NCBI RefSeq assembly: GCF_020521235.1
Contig: NZ_BLAY01000072.1
Coordinates: 1-47,344, forward strand
Direction of reading: 5' to 3'
Source of the DNA: Microseira wollei NIES-4236
GTDB taxonomy: Bacteria; Cyanobacteriota; Cyanobacteriia; Cyanobacteriales; Aerosakkonemataceae
Length of the DNA stretch: 47,344 nucleotides
Shown: positions 8,902 to 17,806 of the stretch, piece after piece
Position numbering within the stretch: the stretch's first letter is position 1
Layout of the letters: each line of letters begins with the position of its first letter
Translations under genes and position numbers: made by a program
The notes under the pieces: generated by a model
The model's input: only the letters and a program-made list of their open reading frames with translations
What the model was told of the DNA's origin: nothing
Databases searched by the model: none

Positions 8902-9005
8902 TAACTCAAGTTGCTAGTTATCTTAAACCTGGAGCTAATGGCTAATGGCTAATTGCTAGTGTTAGGAAAAATGCTGTATTAGCAATTAGCAATTAGCAAT
9001 TAGCA
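8902..9005. mobile_element. MITE-1 copy 2 (right end lost)
   Basis: The left end taactcaagttgctagttat (8902-8921) matches copy 1 exactly, followed by ggctaat repeats, the ttaggaaaaatgctgtatt core and attagca repeats. No right terminal repeat follows. Instead the sequence passes into another dispersed motif (aaacaaaggtgat and gcgtaagtcctgg). Confidence 0.7.
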
Positions 9006-9047
9006 AGAAACAAAGGTGATGGGTTGGTCGTGCGTAAGTCCTGGTAC

Positions 9048-9413
9048 TTATTCATATTGCAGCGTTATACCGGGCATCAATCTCTGCCAGTTTGCCAAGC
9101 TTTTATTTTGCCAAGCAATTTTTTTAGAAGCGCGTACAACTAACTGAATAATCTTCTTATTTCGCACTCCGATTACAAACCGAGATAAGATAGTCATCCC
9201 CGAACTATTAAGAAATTCTAGTTCTTGTAGGTTCATGGCAATTACAGGTGGCTTTTGCGCTATTATCGCCTCCAGCAACTCCTCTAGAGGTTTATAGTCA
9301 GCGATTTGGCTTTCGCGTATTAACCCCTGGAAGTTCACGGTTGCCGTTTCCGGATCGTACCATACCCTGTAATCATTCGTCTTTACTTCCACTATCCTAA
9401 CCCTCGACTTCAT
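9048..9413 (-). CDS. STAS-like regulator (slr1659 type)
   Basis: A 121-residue single-domain protein of the slr1659 superfamily, cyanobacterial relatives of anti-sigma-factor antagonists (STAS fold). Such proteins act in partner-switching cascades, where a Ser is phosphorylated by an anti-sigma kinase and dephosphorylated by a SpoIIE/RsbU phosphatase. The likely phosphorylation region is LEFLNSSGMTILSRF; which Ser is used cannot be told. Upstream on the same strand is the 3' stub of exactly such a phosphatase (9607-9744), so this gene may have lost its partner. A paralogous phosphatase at 17807-19879 could still act on it (inference). Confidence 0.85.
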   Translation of the reverse strand: MKSRVRIVEVKTNDYRVWYDPETATVNFQGLIRESQIADYKPLEELLEAIIAQKPPVIAMNLQELEFLNSSGMTILSRFVIGVRNKKIIQLVVRASKKIAWQNKSLANWQRLMPGITLQYE

Positions 9414-9488
9414 AGTTATTATTTGAATCTATCTTAATCTGGGGGCTAGTGGATGTTGCTTGAGAATCCGGGTTTCTGTAAGATTTAT

Positions 9489-9602
9489 AGCGGATTGCTT
9501 TCCCCATGAGGTACACCGCTTCGTTTGTATAGCGGCACCCTTAAGGGTGCCGCTATACAAACGAAGCCAAAAGGCTTTCCCTGACTCGAAAAGCAATCCG
9601 CT
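9489..9602. mobile_element. Nested palindromic element with a 50-bp perfect palindrome
   Basis: The outer inverted repeat agcggattgcttt (9489-9501) pairs with 9590-9602. Inside it, 9518-9567 is a perfect 50-bp palindrome centred between 9542 and 9543. The element lies just beyond the stop of the phosphatase stub and contains no coding sequence. It resembles a MITE, or one palindrome inserted within another. Confidence 0.8.
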
Positions 9603-9606
9603 GTAG

Positions 9607-9744
9607 CTATTTCTGCTGCAAAACAACCAAGGTAATATCGTCAAAAACTTTCGGCAAGCCGATGTGCCGCCGCACATCTTCAATCGCAGCTTGCCGAATT
9701 TCAATAGCTGCCTTGTGACGATTTTATCTCACTAATTCGCACAG
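9607..9744 (-). pseudogene. 3' stub of a SpoIIE/PP2C-type phosphatase
   Basis: The minus strand encodes the end of a SpoIIE-like phosphatase: LCELVR, an in-frame TAA, then NRHKAAIEIRQ, EDVRRHIGLPKVFDDIT, LVVLQQK and a TAG stop. It aligns without gaps to the C-terminus of the intact CHASE2-phosphatase at 17807-19879 (DLRRHIGKQKVFDDITLVVL), where Glu stands in place of the stop. Homology ends at 9745, where MITE-1 repeat begins, so the rest was probably lost through that insertion or recombination at repeats. Confidence 0.85.
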
Positions 9745-9908
9745 TGCTAATTGCTAATTGCTAATTGCTAATATAGTATTTTTACTGAGTAGGGGCTATC
9801 GCATTTGCGCTGTTATCTTGTCCGTAAACCTGCAATATTTCTAGGCAAATGCGATAGCCCTTACACGCCATTAGCTGCTATGGATGAGATAACTAGCAAC
9901 TTGAGTTA
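9745..9908. mobile_element. MITE-1 copy 3 (left end lost), carrying a second palindrome
   Basis: Starts with gctaatt repeats, then the core in reverse (tatagtatttttactga) and ends with the terminal repeat ataactagcaacttgagtta at 9889-9908. A 16-bp inverted repeat (9793-9808 with 9845-9860) inside it looks like a secondary insertion. Confidence 0.7.
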
Positions 9909-9920
9909 ATAGGGAATTTA

Positions 9921-12005
9921 TCAAGCAAAGTGGGGGTACACCTCATCTTCAAACAACTTTTGCATCTCTGGATCGTTTTGATCGACTAGCTCCTGGTAAT
10001 CTTGTTGCACTGGAATCTTGTAACTAGCTTGGCGGCTGGCAATCTGTGGCAACCATGTTGTGTGCAACGTAAACCCAAACTTGAGGTCGAGATGATGTAA
10101 TCGACATAGAGGTCCCTTTGCTAGATCGTTAGCATCGAAAATCCAGATTTCATTTTTGTCTTCAAAACAAACGGCACACACGATGTAACCGTTCGTCGAA
10201 CTGTCACCATTCCCACGGGGTACAAACTGTGGTGAGAGCATCATGTACCCACAAGGAAACTCATAGCGATCGGCGATGACCATTGACTTTGTATGTAGTC
10301 GAAACAAGCAAGGTGGTATGCCATTCTTAGCGAGGCTGAGAACTTGTGATTTGGGAATTAGTTGATACTTATAATCCTTGTGTAAATCGAAAATGAATTT
10401 TGTCATCAGTTGTGGCCAAAGTCCAAAAGAACTCCAGTAGATGTTTTCCATCTGTCCTGGAGGCAAGCTTGTAGGCAATCGATCAAGATATGAGTAGAGA
10501 TCTACACCCCAAGTACACCTAAAGTCCCAGATAACTTTTGACTCAATCAGCTTTCCTGTCTCTCCGTTGATTGCATAACGTCCCATACGGCTGATATCCA
10601 TTTCATCGTGTTCCATACCATGCAGGTAAGATGGTACAGGATGATGGGGTTTGTAGGCAGAAACATCATACTTCCTGAGCCATGCGGAAACTTGCATTGC
10701 ACAAATATGCGCTACGTGAAGTGTAATCTCTCCTTGGGGATTATCATAATCAACCAGAAAGTGAGCAGCTTGGAGTGGAATCACCACTTGTTGCACAACA
10801 ACTTCAACTTCTTTCTGACTGGATGCTGGAGTTTGTTTTGCTTTCACGTCGGATCGACGCACAATATAGACCTTAGAATCTGGACAAGCCGGACGTTCGA
10901 TTAAGTGCCTCAAAAGTGTTTCTAGTTCTTTATTTTCTGTAAAGTAACTATTTGTCACTTGTGACAGTCCAGCTGTAAAAGCCGTATCCATCAAGACTAC
11001 ATAATCTTTAGTTACTCCAATTTGATGAATGGTTTGTTCAATCCTGACTGGTGAACCATCAGGCAGTATCAGCTTCCATCGTTTGAGTTCGCCGACACCA
11101 TCCCAGCAAATCAGATAAGTGAAATCTTCCATTTCTATTTCAATTATCTTTTCAAGCAAATTCATTCTTTTTAATTTTAAAATATCTATAATTTTGAAAT
11201 GGTTTTTCTGAAAGACATTTGAGAAGGACTCACCTACAGATTTAAACAAACGAAATATTTCTGTTTTTTCATTAATTTTATTGAGTTTGTTAATCCAAGC
11301 CATGTCTTCTATGAAAGTACTTACTGATTTGCCATAATTAACCGTAAACATTTGACTTTCGTAAGCATCAAAGGCAGGATGAGCAGTACTAAGAATACTT
11401 TTGAAGGGAAACTTTTTTGCATTAATCGGAAAGTTTACCCAATCAAGTTGTCCGCGCCACTCTTGATTCGAGCCAATTGGTGTTACCACTTCCAGGGTGT
11501 CTGTATCAATTTCATAAGGACGACCTGCATCGTAGGTAACTAACAAACGCTCCTGTGAGTCCTGAGCGAATTTCATTTTCAAAAAGTCCGTATTTAGTTG
11601 ATTGCGGAGGCCAAGCGAGAGAGAAAACCTTAAGATGCCATAATTGCTAAATTGATATTTACCATACTTTGTTCCAGGCTGTGTTGCCTTATCAGCGTAG
11701 TAATCTGGTGGTTTGACAAGGCGAGTCTTCACCCTCACTTCACCGGGTTGATTAAAGTCAAATCGGTAAATCATCCCGTCGCCATTTAACAATGAGTCTC
11801 CGTCTGGATAGGGAAGACCTCCAGAGTTGACAGAACCGACTGGCGCAACGATAAATACGTGACCTTGGATATCTTCTGGTAAGTTCCCTTCAATCTTCAG
11901 TTTGACGTCATCGAGTTCATCTCGACTTGCTCTCATAATCGATTCTGGGACTTTACAGTAGCCTTGAGTTACAGCTTCAGTCAGGTCTTGAGTTGGTTCG
12001 CTCAT
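9921..12005 (-). CDS. Carotenoid oxygenase, CCD-1 (intact)
   Basis: An iron(II) carotenoid/apocarotenoid cleavage oxygenase of the RPE65/CCD family, 694 residues. The four expected iron-ligand regions are present: TAHPAFDA (His209), TIHQIGVTKDY (His327), LHVAHICA (His430, with His433 nearby) and LHTTWLP (His648). N-terminal landmarks are LPEDIQGHVF and LNGDGMIYRFDF. It is clearly longer than typical bacterial CCDs; part of the excess is a hydrophobic/basic stretch around 235-300, which may contact the membrane. The substrate cannot be told. It is the only undamaged CCD copy here. The ATG has an agg-containing leader (ccaggagagtcac) shared with CCD-2. Confidence 0.9.
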   Translation of the reverse strand: MSEPTQDLTEAVTQGYCKVPESIMRASRDELDDVKLKIEGNLPEDIQGHVFIVAPVGSVNSGGLPYPDGDSLLNGDGMIYRFDFNQPGEVRVKTRLVKPPDYYADKATQPGTKYGKYQFSNYGILRFSLSLGLRNQLNTDFLKMKFAQDSQERLLVTYDAGRPYEIDTDTLEVVTPIGSNQEWRGQLDWVNFPINAKKFPFKSILSTAHPAFDAYESQMFTVNYGKSVSTFIEDMAWINKLNKINEKTEIFRLFKSVGESFSNVFQKNHFKIIDILKLKRMNLLEKIIEIEMEDFTYLICWDGVGELKRWKLILPDGSPVRIEQTIHQIGVTKDYVVLMDTAFTAGLSQVTNSYFTENKELETLLRHLIERPACPDSKVYIVRRSDVKAKQTPASSQKEVEVVVQQVVIPLQAAHFLVDYDNPQGEITLHVAHICAMQVSAWLRKYDVSAYKPHHPVPSYLHGMEHDEMDISRMGRYAINGETGKLIESKVIWDFRCTWGVDLYSYLDRLPTSLPPGQMENIYWSSFGLWPQLMTKFIFDLHKDYKYQLIPKSQVLSLAKNGIPPCLFRLHTKSMVIADRYEFPCGYMMLSPQFVPRGNGDSSTNGYIVCAVCFEDKNEIWIFDANDLAKGPLCRLHHLDLKFGFTLHTTWLPQIASRQASYKIPVQQDYQELVDQNDPEMQKLFEDEVYPHFA

Positions 12006-12110
12006 GTGACTCTCCTGGGTTGAGATGTGCCAATATTAACAGTGTAGATTGGGTTCGGCGCGATATGCCAAAGGCACGCGCAAGGGACGCCAGACGCAAT
12101 TTATACCATT
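12006..12110 (-). promoter_or_regulatory. Upstream region of CCD-1 shared with CCD-2
   Basis: About 105 bp before the CCD-1 start are nearly identical to the stretch before CCD-2 (17431-17537), including the leader gggttgagatgtgccaatat. It probably contains the promoter and ribosome binding site duplicated together with the gene. Confidence 0.55.
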
Positions 12111-12158
12111 TTATAGGGTGAATGGCAGGGAAAGCTCTCTCTAAAAAATTTTGCTGTT

Positions 12159-12278
12159 CTCACATCTTGCACCATTCTCAACAAGCCTTGAAACCCTTGT
12201 TTCTTTACGAAAAATCTAGGCTTTCAAGTTTAGCTATTTGCCAGAAACTTTGGTGTGAGCCAGGGTGCAAGATCTGAG
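12159..12278. mobile_element. Small element with 15-bp terminal inverted repeats
   Basis: ctcacatcttgcacc (12159-12173) pairs with ggtgcaagatctgag (12264-12278), with one mismatch. The 90 bp between them hold no gene. Size and structure suggest a MITE; it lies between CCD-1 and the 3' end of CCD-2. Confidence 0.6.
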
Positions 12279-12297
12279 TGTTGCTACAATCCCACTT

Positions 12298-12974
12298 TTA
12301 AGTAGATTTTGGATCTCCATCAAAGTGCGGATACACTTCATTAACAAACAACTCCTCAACCTCTTTCTTCAACTGTAAAGGGTAAGGAAATTTTTCTAAT
12401 AAATCTTGGTAATCTTCCCTCACTGAAATGTTGTAGCTAGCTTGGCGAGTGCCAATATTTGGTAACCAAGCTGCGTGCAAAGTATACCCAAAATTAAGTG
12501 AGGGTTGTCTCAGCTTACACTTTGGTCCCTGCTTTAAGTTTTTGGCATCAAAAATCCAGAATTCATTGCTATTTTTAAACAAAACCGCACAGACAATGTA
12601 ACCGTCTATTGAACTATCTTCACCATCTTTACGCGGTACGAACTGGGGGGAATTCACTGTGTAACCACTGGGAAACTCATAGTGGTCGGCGATCTCCATC
12701 GACGATGTATGTAGCCGGAACAAGCAAGCTGGTATGCCTTTTTCTGCTAACCTCAAAACCTCTGACAGCGGCACTTGCTGGTACTGATAGTTTTGATATA
12801 GGTCGCACATGGACTTTGTCATCAGTTCTTTCCAGAGTCCAGAAGAAATCCAGTAGATATCTTCGAGTTTCCCTGGAGGCATATCTGAATGTATTCTGTC
12901 ATGGTATGTGTATATCCCTGGCCCCCACGTGCATTGGCGATCCGAGATGATTTTTGACTCAATAGGCTTTTCAT
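12298..12974 (-). pseudogene. CCD-2 carotenoid oxygenase, C-terminal fragment
   Basis: The C-terminal third of a second CCD, closely similar to CCD-1 (DIYWISSGLWKELMTKS, SPQFVPRKDGED, GYTLHAAWLPNIGTRQASY). It keeps the fourth iron-ligand His in LHAAWLP. The coding frame continues past the Met at 12882 up to 12974 (IESKIISDRQCTWG), where IS-1 begins. Joining 12974 to 14656 gives an unbroken frame, so the gene was intact at this point before the insertion. Confidence 0.9.
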
Positions 12975-12996
12975 AAGACGCACGGGAAGCGGGAAA

Positions 12997-13046
12997 CTCA
13001 GTCTCTTTAGAGCTGAGAGGAAAGCGACGCGAGCGATTTTAATCGC
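12997..13046. other. IS-1 left-end hairpins
   Basis: Two stem-loops: ctca...tgag enclosing ctct-tt-agag (12997-13017), and gcgatt-tt-aatcgc (13033-13046). In IS-5 the counterparts at 38379-38399 and 38415-38428 carry compensatory changes (cact/agtg; gcggtt/aaccgc), which supports conserved structure used for transposase recognition. Confidence 0.75.
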
Positions 13047-13061
13047 AGTCGTATTTCAGAA

Positions 13062-13300
13062 TCAATGATGGTGAGGATCTTCAATATAGCGCTTTACTGC
13101 ATCGCTGCTAATATTGCCAGCAGTACTAACAAAATAGCTGTTTGTCCAAAGAGACGGCAGCTTTTTTAATTGGGGGAACTCTCTTCGTAGATAGTAACTA
13201 GATCTACCCTTAAAAGCCTTGACCACCAAGTGAGGAGTATCAGTAGGCTTGACATTTGTTGCATAACAATTGACATAGGTATCGTAGTCGATTACCATAA
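13062..13300 (-). pseudogene. Decayed IS200-type transposase tnpA (IS-1)
   Basis: The minus strand retains the C-terminal half of a Y1 transposase: KGRSSYYLRREFPQLKKLP, LWTNSYFVSTAGNIS and VKRYIED, which keeps the probable nucleophilic Tyr. The His-hydrophobe-His motif is ruined (VIDYDTYVNCY where DHVHL is expected) and the N-terminus is missing. It cannot be active; the element would need a transposase in trans, for example the tnpA at 33511. Confidence 0.8.
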
Positions 13301-13323
13301 GCATGTCAACAAGTTCGCAATTT

Positions 13324-14646
13324 ATGCCAAAAACCAAAGAAAGCATAGGTGTCCAGCAAATATTGCTGCACCCAGACCCAGAAACCAAAGCGATACTAGA
13401 ATACCTCTGTCAACAATCGGGCAAGCTCTACAACAGTGGAGTTTACATCGCTAGACAAGTTTTTTTCAAAACCAGCAAATTGCTGACCGGAAAGTTTGAC
13501 CTAATCTACGAACCATCAGTCTCAAAATCGGCAATCGCTCAGTCCCTACCATCCACACCAATGCAGCAGACATTGATGTCAGTTGCAGAAGCATTCAAGT
13601 CTTTCAAGGGGTTGAGAGATTTGCATTTTCAGGGTGAATTACACTTTAAGCCACGCCCACCCAACTATCTCAAAGGCTCAAAACTGTTCAAAGTTACCTA
13701 TCCTAACTCTGGCGGTCAAAAGCCAATTCTTATTGATGGCAACTTGAAGTTTTCTCTGGGATTAACCGTTAGAAGGTGGTTTGGGATATCGGAATTCTTT
13801 CTGCCTATGCCATCAAACATCGACTGCTCAAAGGTTAAAGAATTTACCATCTTGCCCAAAAACGGTGCATTTTATTTAGAACTGTCCTATCCAGTTCAAA
13901 AAGAAAAGCACGATTTATATATAAATCGTGCTTTGTCAATAGACTTGGGAACCGCCGATAACCTAGCGGCCTGTGTCGATACCTTGGGTAACTCTTTTTT
14001 AATTGATGCTCGCGCTATAAAGGCGATGAATCAACTGTGGAACAAAAAGGTAGCGACTCGCAAACAGAGTAGGCCGGAGGAATATTGGGATAAATGGTTA
14101 GATAGGATTACTCGCAAGCGCAACCATCAAATGCGCGATGGAATCAACAAGGCAGCTAAAATTATTGTTCGACATTGTTTGAAACACCAGATTGGCACTT
14201 TAGTTATTGGCTGGAATGAAGGCTTTAAAGAAAGTGCTAGCCTTGGTCGAGTCGAGAATCAGAAATTTGTCCAGATGCCCTTGGGAAAACTGAAGGAGCG
14301 ACTGAAGCAACTTTGCAGTTTACATGATATTAGATTTGTAGAAACTGAAGAGGCTTACACTTCTCAGGCTAGCTTTCTTGATGGTGACTCCCTACCCAAA
14401 TATGGCGAAAAGCCAGATGGGTGGAAAGCGTCAGGTAAGCGCATATATCGCGGGCTGTATCGTTCTGCTAACGGTTCGGTTGTTAATGCCGATCTGAATG
14501 CTTCTGCTAATATTTTGCGTAAAGTAGCCAGCAATCTAAGCTTGGACTTAGGCTTACTGGGTAGGCGGTGTTTGACGACCGCAGCGAGGGTTAGGCTTTG
14601 GTTAAAGCCTTCTCTGTCCGCAGAATCTCAGCGTCTTCAGACCTGA
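13324..14646 (+). CDS. tnpB: RNA-guided nuclease TnpB (IS-1), zinc-finger-less type
   Basis: A TnpB protein of about 440 residues. The RuvC-like catalytic positions are visible: Asp in SIDLGTADNL, Glu in FVETEEAYTSQ and Asp in VNADLNASANIL. Unlike the TnpBs of IS-2, IS-3 and IS-4, it has no CxxC...CxxC zinc finger: after YTSQ comes ASFLDGDSLPKYGEKP. This matches a known TnpB subgroup with the FLDGD segment. I chose the ATG at 13324 (MPKTKES) by comparison with the IS-5 copy. The frame is intact. Its 3' end overlaps the likely guide RNA region. Confidence 0.9.
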   Translation: MPKTKESIGVQQILLHPDPETKAILEYLCQQSGKLYNSGVYIARQVFFKTSKLLTGKFDLIYEPSVSKSAIAQSLPSTPMQQTLMSVAEAFKSFKGLRDLHFQGELHFKPRPPNYLKGSKLFKVTYPNSGGQKPILIDGNLKFSLGLTVRRWFGISEFFLPMPSNIDCSKVKEFTILPKNGAFYLELSYPVQKEKHDLYINRALSIDLGTADNLAACVDTLGNSFLIDARAIKAMNQLWNKKVATRKQSRPEEYWDKWLDRITRKRNHQMRDGINKAAKIIVRHCLKHQIGTLVIGWNEGFKESASLGRVENQKFVQMPLGKLKERLKQLCSLHDIRFVETEEAYTSQASFLDGDSLPKYGEKPDGWKASGKRIYRGLYRSANGSVVNADLNASANILRKVASNLSLDLGLLGRRCLTTAARVRLWLKPSLSAESQRLQT

Positions 14647-14655
14647 GAGTGTCAA
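14540..14655 (+). ncRNA. Putative omega RNA / right-end region of IS-1
   Basis: In TnpB systems the guide RNA spans the tnpB 3' end and the right end of the element. Here the last 100 bp are strongly conserved with IS-5, beyond what coding requires, and fold into aggcttt/aaagcct (about 14593-14610) and a terminal hairpin ctcag...ctgag (14627-14647). Compensatory changes in IS-5 support the terminal hairpin. Boundaries are inferred. Confidence 0.45.
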
Positions 14656-15967
14656 TTGTGCTTTCTACGTCGATAACATAGCGTCCCATGCGACTGATAT
14701 CCATCGGATTCATTGTTATCCCAGACAAGTAAGAAGGTAAGGAATTATGGGGTGAATAAGCAGACACATCATATTCTCGCAGCCATTCCGATACCTCCCA
14801 AGCACAAATATGCGCCATATGAAGTGTGATTTGTCCGCGTGGATTTTCATAGTCCACTAAAAAATCTGCTGCTGGGAGTGGTATCACAACCTTCCACGCT
14901 ACAACTTCAACTTCTCGCTGATTGCGTGCAGCACTTTGTCCAGATTTTAGGTAATCACGAGGAACAATATATATAGTGGAATCCGGCAAAACTGGACATG
15001 TCAGTAAATATCCCAGCTGTCTTTCCAATTCCTTGTTGTCAGGAAAAGGATTATTGAGCAACTGCCCTAACCCAGCTTTGAACGCTGTGTCCATAATTAC
15101 TACGTAGTCCCTAGTAACTCCAATCTGATGTATGGTTTGCTTAATTTTGATCGGTGAACCATCAGGGAGGATCAGCTTCCATCGTTCCAGGTTCCCTAAA
15201 CCATCCCAGCGAACCAGATAAACAAAATCTTCTACACCGATTATCTTTTCAATTAAGTTCGTACAAAATTGAAAAAAATTTTCAGAAAATGGAGAAAATA
15301 TACTAGAGAAATTTTTGAAAATATTTTCGCTCAAAAACTTAGCGCTCTTTTTCAGAAACTCATCAACTTCTTGCGGTAGTTGAGATAGCTTGTGAATCAA
15401 AGGTGTGGTTTCAAGAAGACTGCCTAACGACCTGCCATAATTGACCGTAAACATCTCTTTAGTGTGGGCATCAAATACTGGATGGGCGGTGCTAAAAACT
15501 GGTTTAAAGGGCAAGGAAAGCGACATTGCTCCCCTCCACTCTTGATTTGCCCCAACTAAAGTCACAATTTCAAGGGTTTCTGTATCAATTTCATAGGGAC
15601 GACCCGCGTCATAAGTTACTAGCAGACGCTCAGGTTCGTCCTGAGAGAATTTCATGGGCAGAAAACCTGTATTCAACTCGTTACGAGCGCCAAGAAATAC
15701 GGAAAACCTTAAGATGCCATAATTGCTAAATTGATACTTTTCATACTTTGTTCCAGGTTGGGTTGCCTTGTCAGCGTAGTAACATGGCGGTTTGACGAGG
15801 CGCGACTTCAACCTCACTTCACCCTGCCGATCGAAATCAAGTCGATAAATCATGCCGTCGCCATTCAACCATGAGTTTCCATCAGGGTAAGGAAGACCTC
15901 CTGATTCGACGCTTCCCACTGGAGCGACAATAAAGACGTGACCTTGCAAGTCCTCTGGTAGTTCCGC
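14656..15967 (-). pseudogene. CCD-2 carotenoid oxygenase, central fragment
   Basis: The middle of CCD-2, closely similar to CCD-1: AELPEDLQGHVFIVAPVGSV, WLNGDGMIYRLDF, DAGRPYEIDTETLE, TAHPVFDAHTKEMF, TIHQIGVTRDYV and LHMAHICAWE. Three iron-ligand His positions are kept, and the frame is open throughout. It is bounded by IS-1 on the C-terminal side and IS-2 on the N-terminal side, so the gene is broken only by the insertions. Confidence 0.9.
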
Positions 15968-17295
15968 TCTGCCAAACCTACTCAAATCTACCTATGAGAC
16001 TGGTTAAGGCGTGGCTTCCTGCTTCCACCTTGGGAGTCGGCGAAAACAGTCCCCAGGCGTAAATTCGGGAGCAGCTCTCCCTACTCGCTCTAAGTTTAAC
16101 GCTGCATTTAAGTCTCTATCACATGTCCAACCACATTTTTCACACTGAAAAATCCGCTCTGATAAAGATAAAGACTGTTTCACCTCACCACAACAATGGC
16201 AAGTTTTAGAACTCGGAAACCATCGAGAAACGACGAGCAGTGAGCAACCATAAAGTTGACATTTATATTGCAACTGTCGCTTGAATTCGTAAAAACTTCC
16301 ATCAGCAATAGCTAGGGCTAATTTTCCATTGGCTAACATCCCGCTCACATTTAAGTCTTCAATTACCACCACACCGTGGTTCTTGGCGAGGTAGGTTGTT
16401 AACTTGTGTAAGTAGTCACGGCGAATGTTAGCAATTTGGCTATGCAACCGCGCTATTTTTTTGGCTTTTAGCCAATTTTTCTCGCCAAGTTGTTTGTGCC
16501 GATGGCTCCATTGCTAGTGAGCCAGCCTTTTGAGCAGACCGCGAGTTTTTTTGGCTCCGACAAAAACTTCCCCAGTTGAAAGTGTGGCTAAATTTAATAT
16601 TCCTAAGTCTACCCCAACAATATCAATTGCTTTTGGGGTACATGTGGGTTCCACCTCTAGTTTAAACGAAATGAACCATCGATCCGCAAGGCGGCTAATC
16701 GTTACTGTATGAGGTGTGATGCCATTAGGCAAACGTTCGTAGGTTTTTAATACTCCGATGACAGGAACTTGTATTTTGAAGGGGCTGATGATTTTGATCG
16801 TCCCTTCTAAGGTAAATGAATCGTGCCGTCCTTTTTTCTTGAATTTTGGCGTAGCAGCTTTCTTCTCAAAGCATTTCTTCCAAGCTGCTCTTAAATGCAT
16901 TAATGCATATTGAGGGGCAGTTTTGGAAACTTCATAGTACCAAGGATATTTGGATTTGACTAATGCTACTAGCCATTTATGTAAATCGATGGCGCTGGGG
17001 AATTTGATTTTATCCTCTGGGTGGGTCTGATTGTGGTTTAAGATGGCTTTGGTTAACCCTAATCCCCAGTTCCAAGCATGACGTGCTACTCCTGCATGTT
17101 TGGCAAGCAGTTGAGCTTGAGTGTTTTTGAGTTGGATTTGGGTTTTAAATCCGAGTAGCACGAAAGGGTTGGTCTTGACTATCTGCTCTTGAGTGTAATT
17201 ATGCAATTGGCTTGGTTTGGCCAACTCAAATCTTCGCAAATCTTTACACTCACTGTGGTTTTAGAGAGATTTAAGTAGATTTGGGCAGATTTTTT
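15968..17295 (-). mobile_element. IS-2, tnpB-only IS605-type element inside CCD-2
   Basis: About 1.33 kb, in the same orientation as CCD-2. The ends carry related inverted sequences: tctgccaaacctactcaaat (15968-15987) against the complement of 17267-17289. Only a tnpB is present, interrupted by one stop codon. By analogy with CCD-3 and CCD-5, the host gene reads EIEGAKNSD then AELPEDLQG across the insertion; the exact junction is uncertain by about 15 bp. Confidence 0.75.
16004..17239 (-). pseudogene. tnpB: tnpB of IS-2 with an in-frame amber codon
   Basis: A TnpB of about 411 residues in a single frame, interrupted only by TAG at 16514-16516 (LLKRLAH*QWSHRHKQ). Everything else is intact: RuvC Asp in IVGVDLGILNLA, Glu in VVIEDLNVSG, a zinc finger CHCCG...CEKCG and Asp in CDRDLNAALNLE. 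One base change from CAG would explain the stop. It is probably a recent inactivation; suppression cannot be excluded. Confidence 0.85.
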
Positions 17296-17430
17296 GTCAC
17301 TGTTTTTAGCCCCCTCAATTTCCAGTTGGATGTTATCTAGTTCTTCCCGACTTGCCGTCATCATCGACTGGGGAACTGGGGGACAGTCGCTCTTTACTGC
17401 TTTGGTGTTGCTCTGAGTTGGTTCGCTCAT
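17296..17430 (-). pseudogene. CCD-2 carotenoid oxygenase, N-terminal fragment
   Basis: Start of CCD-2: MSEPTQSNTKAV, then MMTASREELDNIQLEIEGAK, clearly paralogous to the CCD-1 start (MSEPTQDLTEAV, MRASRDELDDVKLKIEG). It runs into IS-2 near 17295. The start codon and upstream leader match those of CCD-1. Confidence 0.85.
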
Positions 17431-17806
17431 GTGACTCTCCTGGGTTGAGATGTGCCAATATTAACAGAGCAGATTGGGTTCTGCGCCATATGCCAAAGGC
17501 ACGCGCAAGGGACGCAAGACAAAATTTATACTACTTTATCTAGTCAACGCTACTTAAAGCTCCGCTCCCATCCTCAGTCTTCCCGCAGGACTGACGCAAA
17601 CACCAAAGTTTCTATGAAAAATCGTCGCAAGAGAACTAGAGATATGCCTCCCTTCCGCACTCGCGTTCGACGCAGAAACCCGGTTTCTCATCCTCAGTAT
17701 TCCCGGACAAATGCCTAGAATCACAATATCGTTTCCGGTTAGTCAAGGCGGTTAGAGCAATTACCAACAAAGCTAATCCTGCCGATGCAACCAAATTTGC
17801 TCTCAC
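17431..17806. other. CCD-2 upstream region and repeat DNA
   Basis: 17431-17537 is the near-identical counterpart of the CCD-1 upstream region. Beyond it lie an actgacgcaaa motif and an agaaacccggtttct palindrome (about 17672-17687). No gene is seen. Confidence 0.6.

Larger units (their letters stand above)
12975..14655 (+). mobile_element. IS-1, IS200/IS605-family element inside CCD-2
   Basis: A 1681-bp element with a decayed tnpA (minus) and a full-length tnpB (plus). Ends were set by joining the flanks: removing 12975-14655 restores CCD-2 in frame (VESTNEKPIESK). It sits immediately 3' of TTCAT, begins aag and ends gagagtgtcaa, with no target duplication and with subterminal hairpins at both ends, as expected for this single-strand transposon family. 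IS-5 (38357-39990) is a close relative with the same ends and the same target. Confidence 0.9.

Noticed and set aside
7290-9005. Possible CRISPR or iteron array in the attagca repeats
   Set aside because: Seven-base units without spacers, scattered in many places and bounded by element ends.
9429-9704. 91-codon minus-strand frame
   Set aside because: Covers the palindromic element and the phosphatase stub in the wrong frame; the stub frame has clear homology.
13062-13388. Complete tnpA in IS-1
   Set aside because: HxH metal-binding motif lost and N-terminus absent; only the C-terminal half is recognisable.
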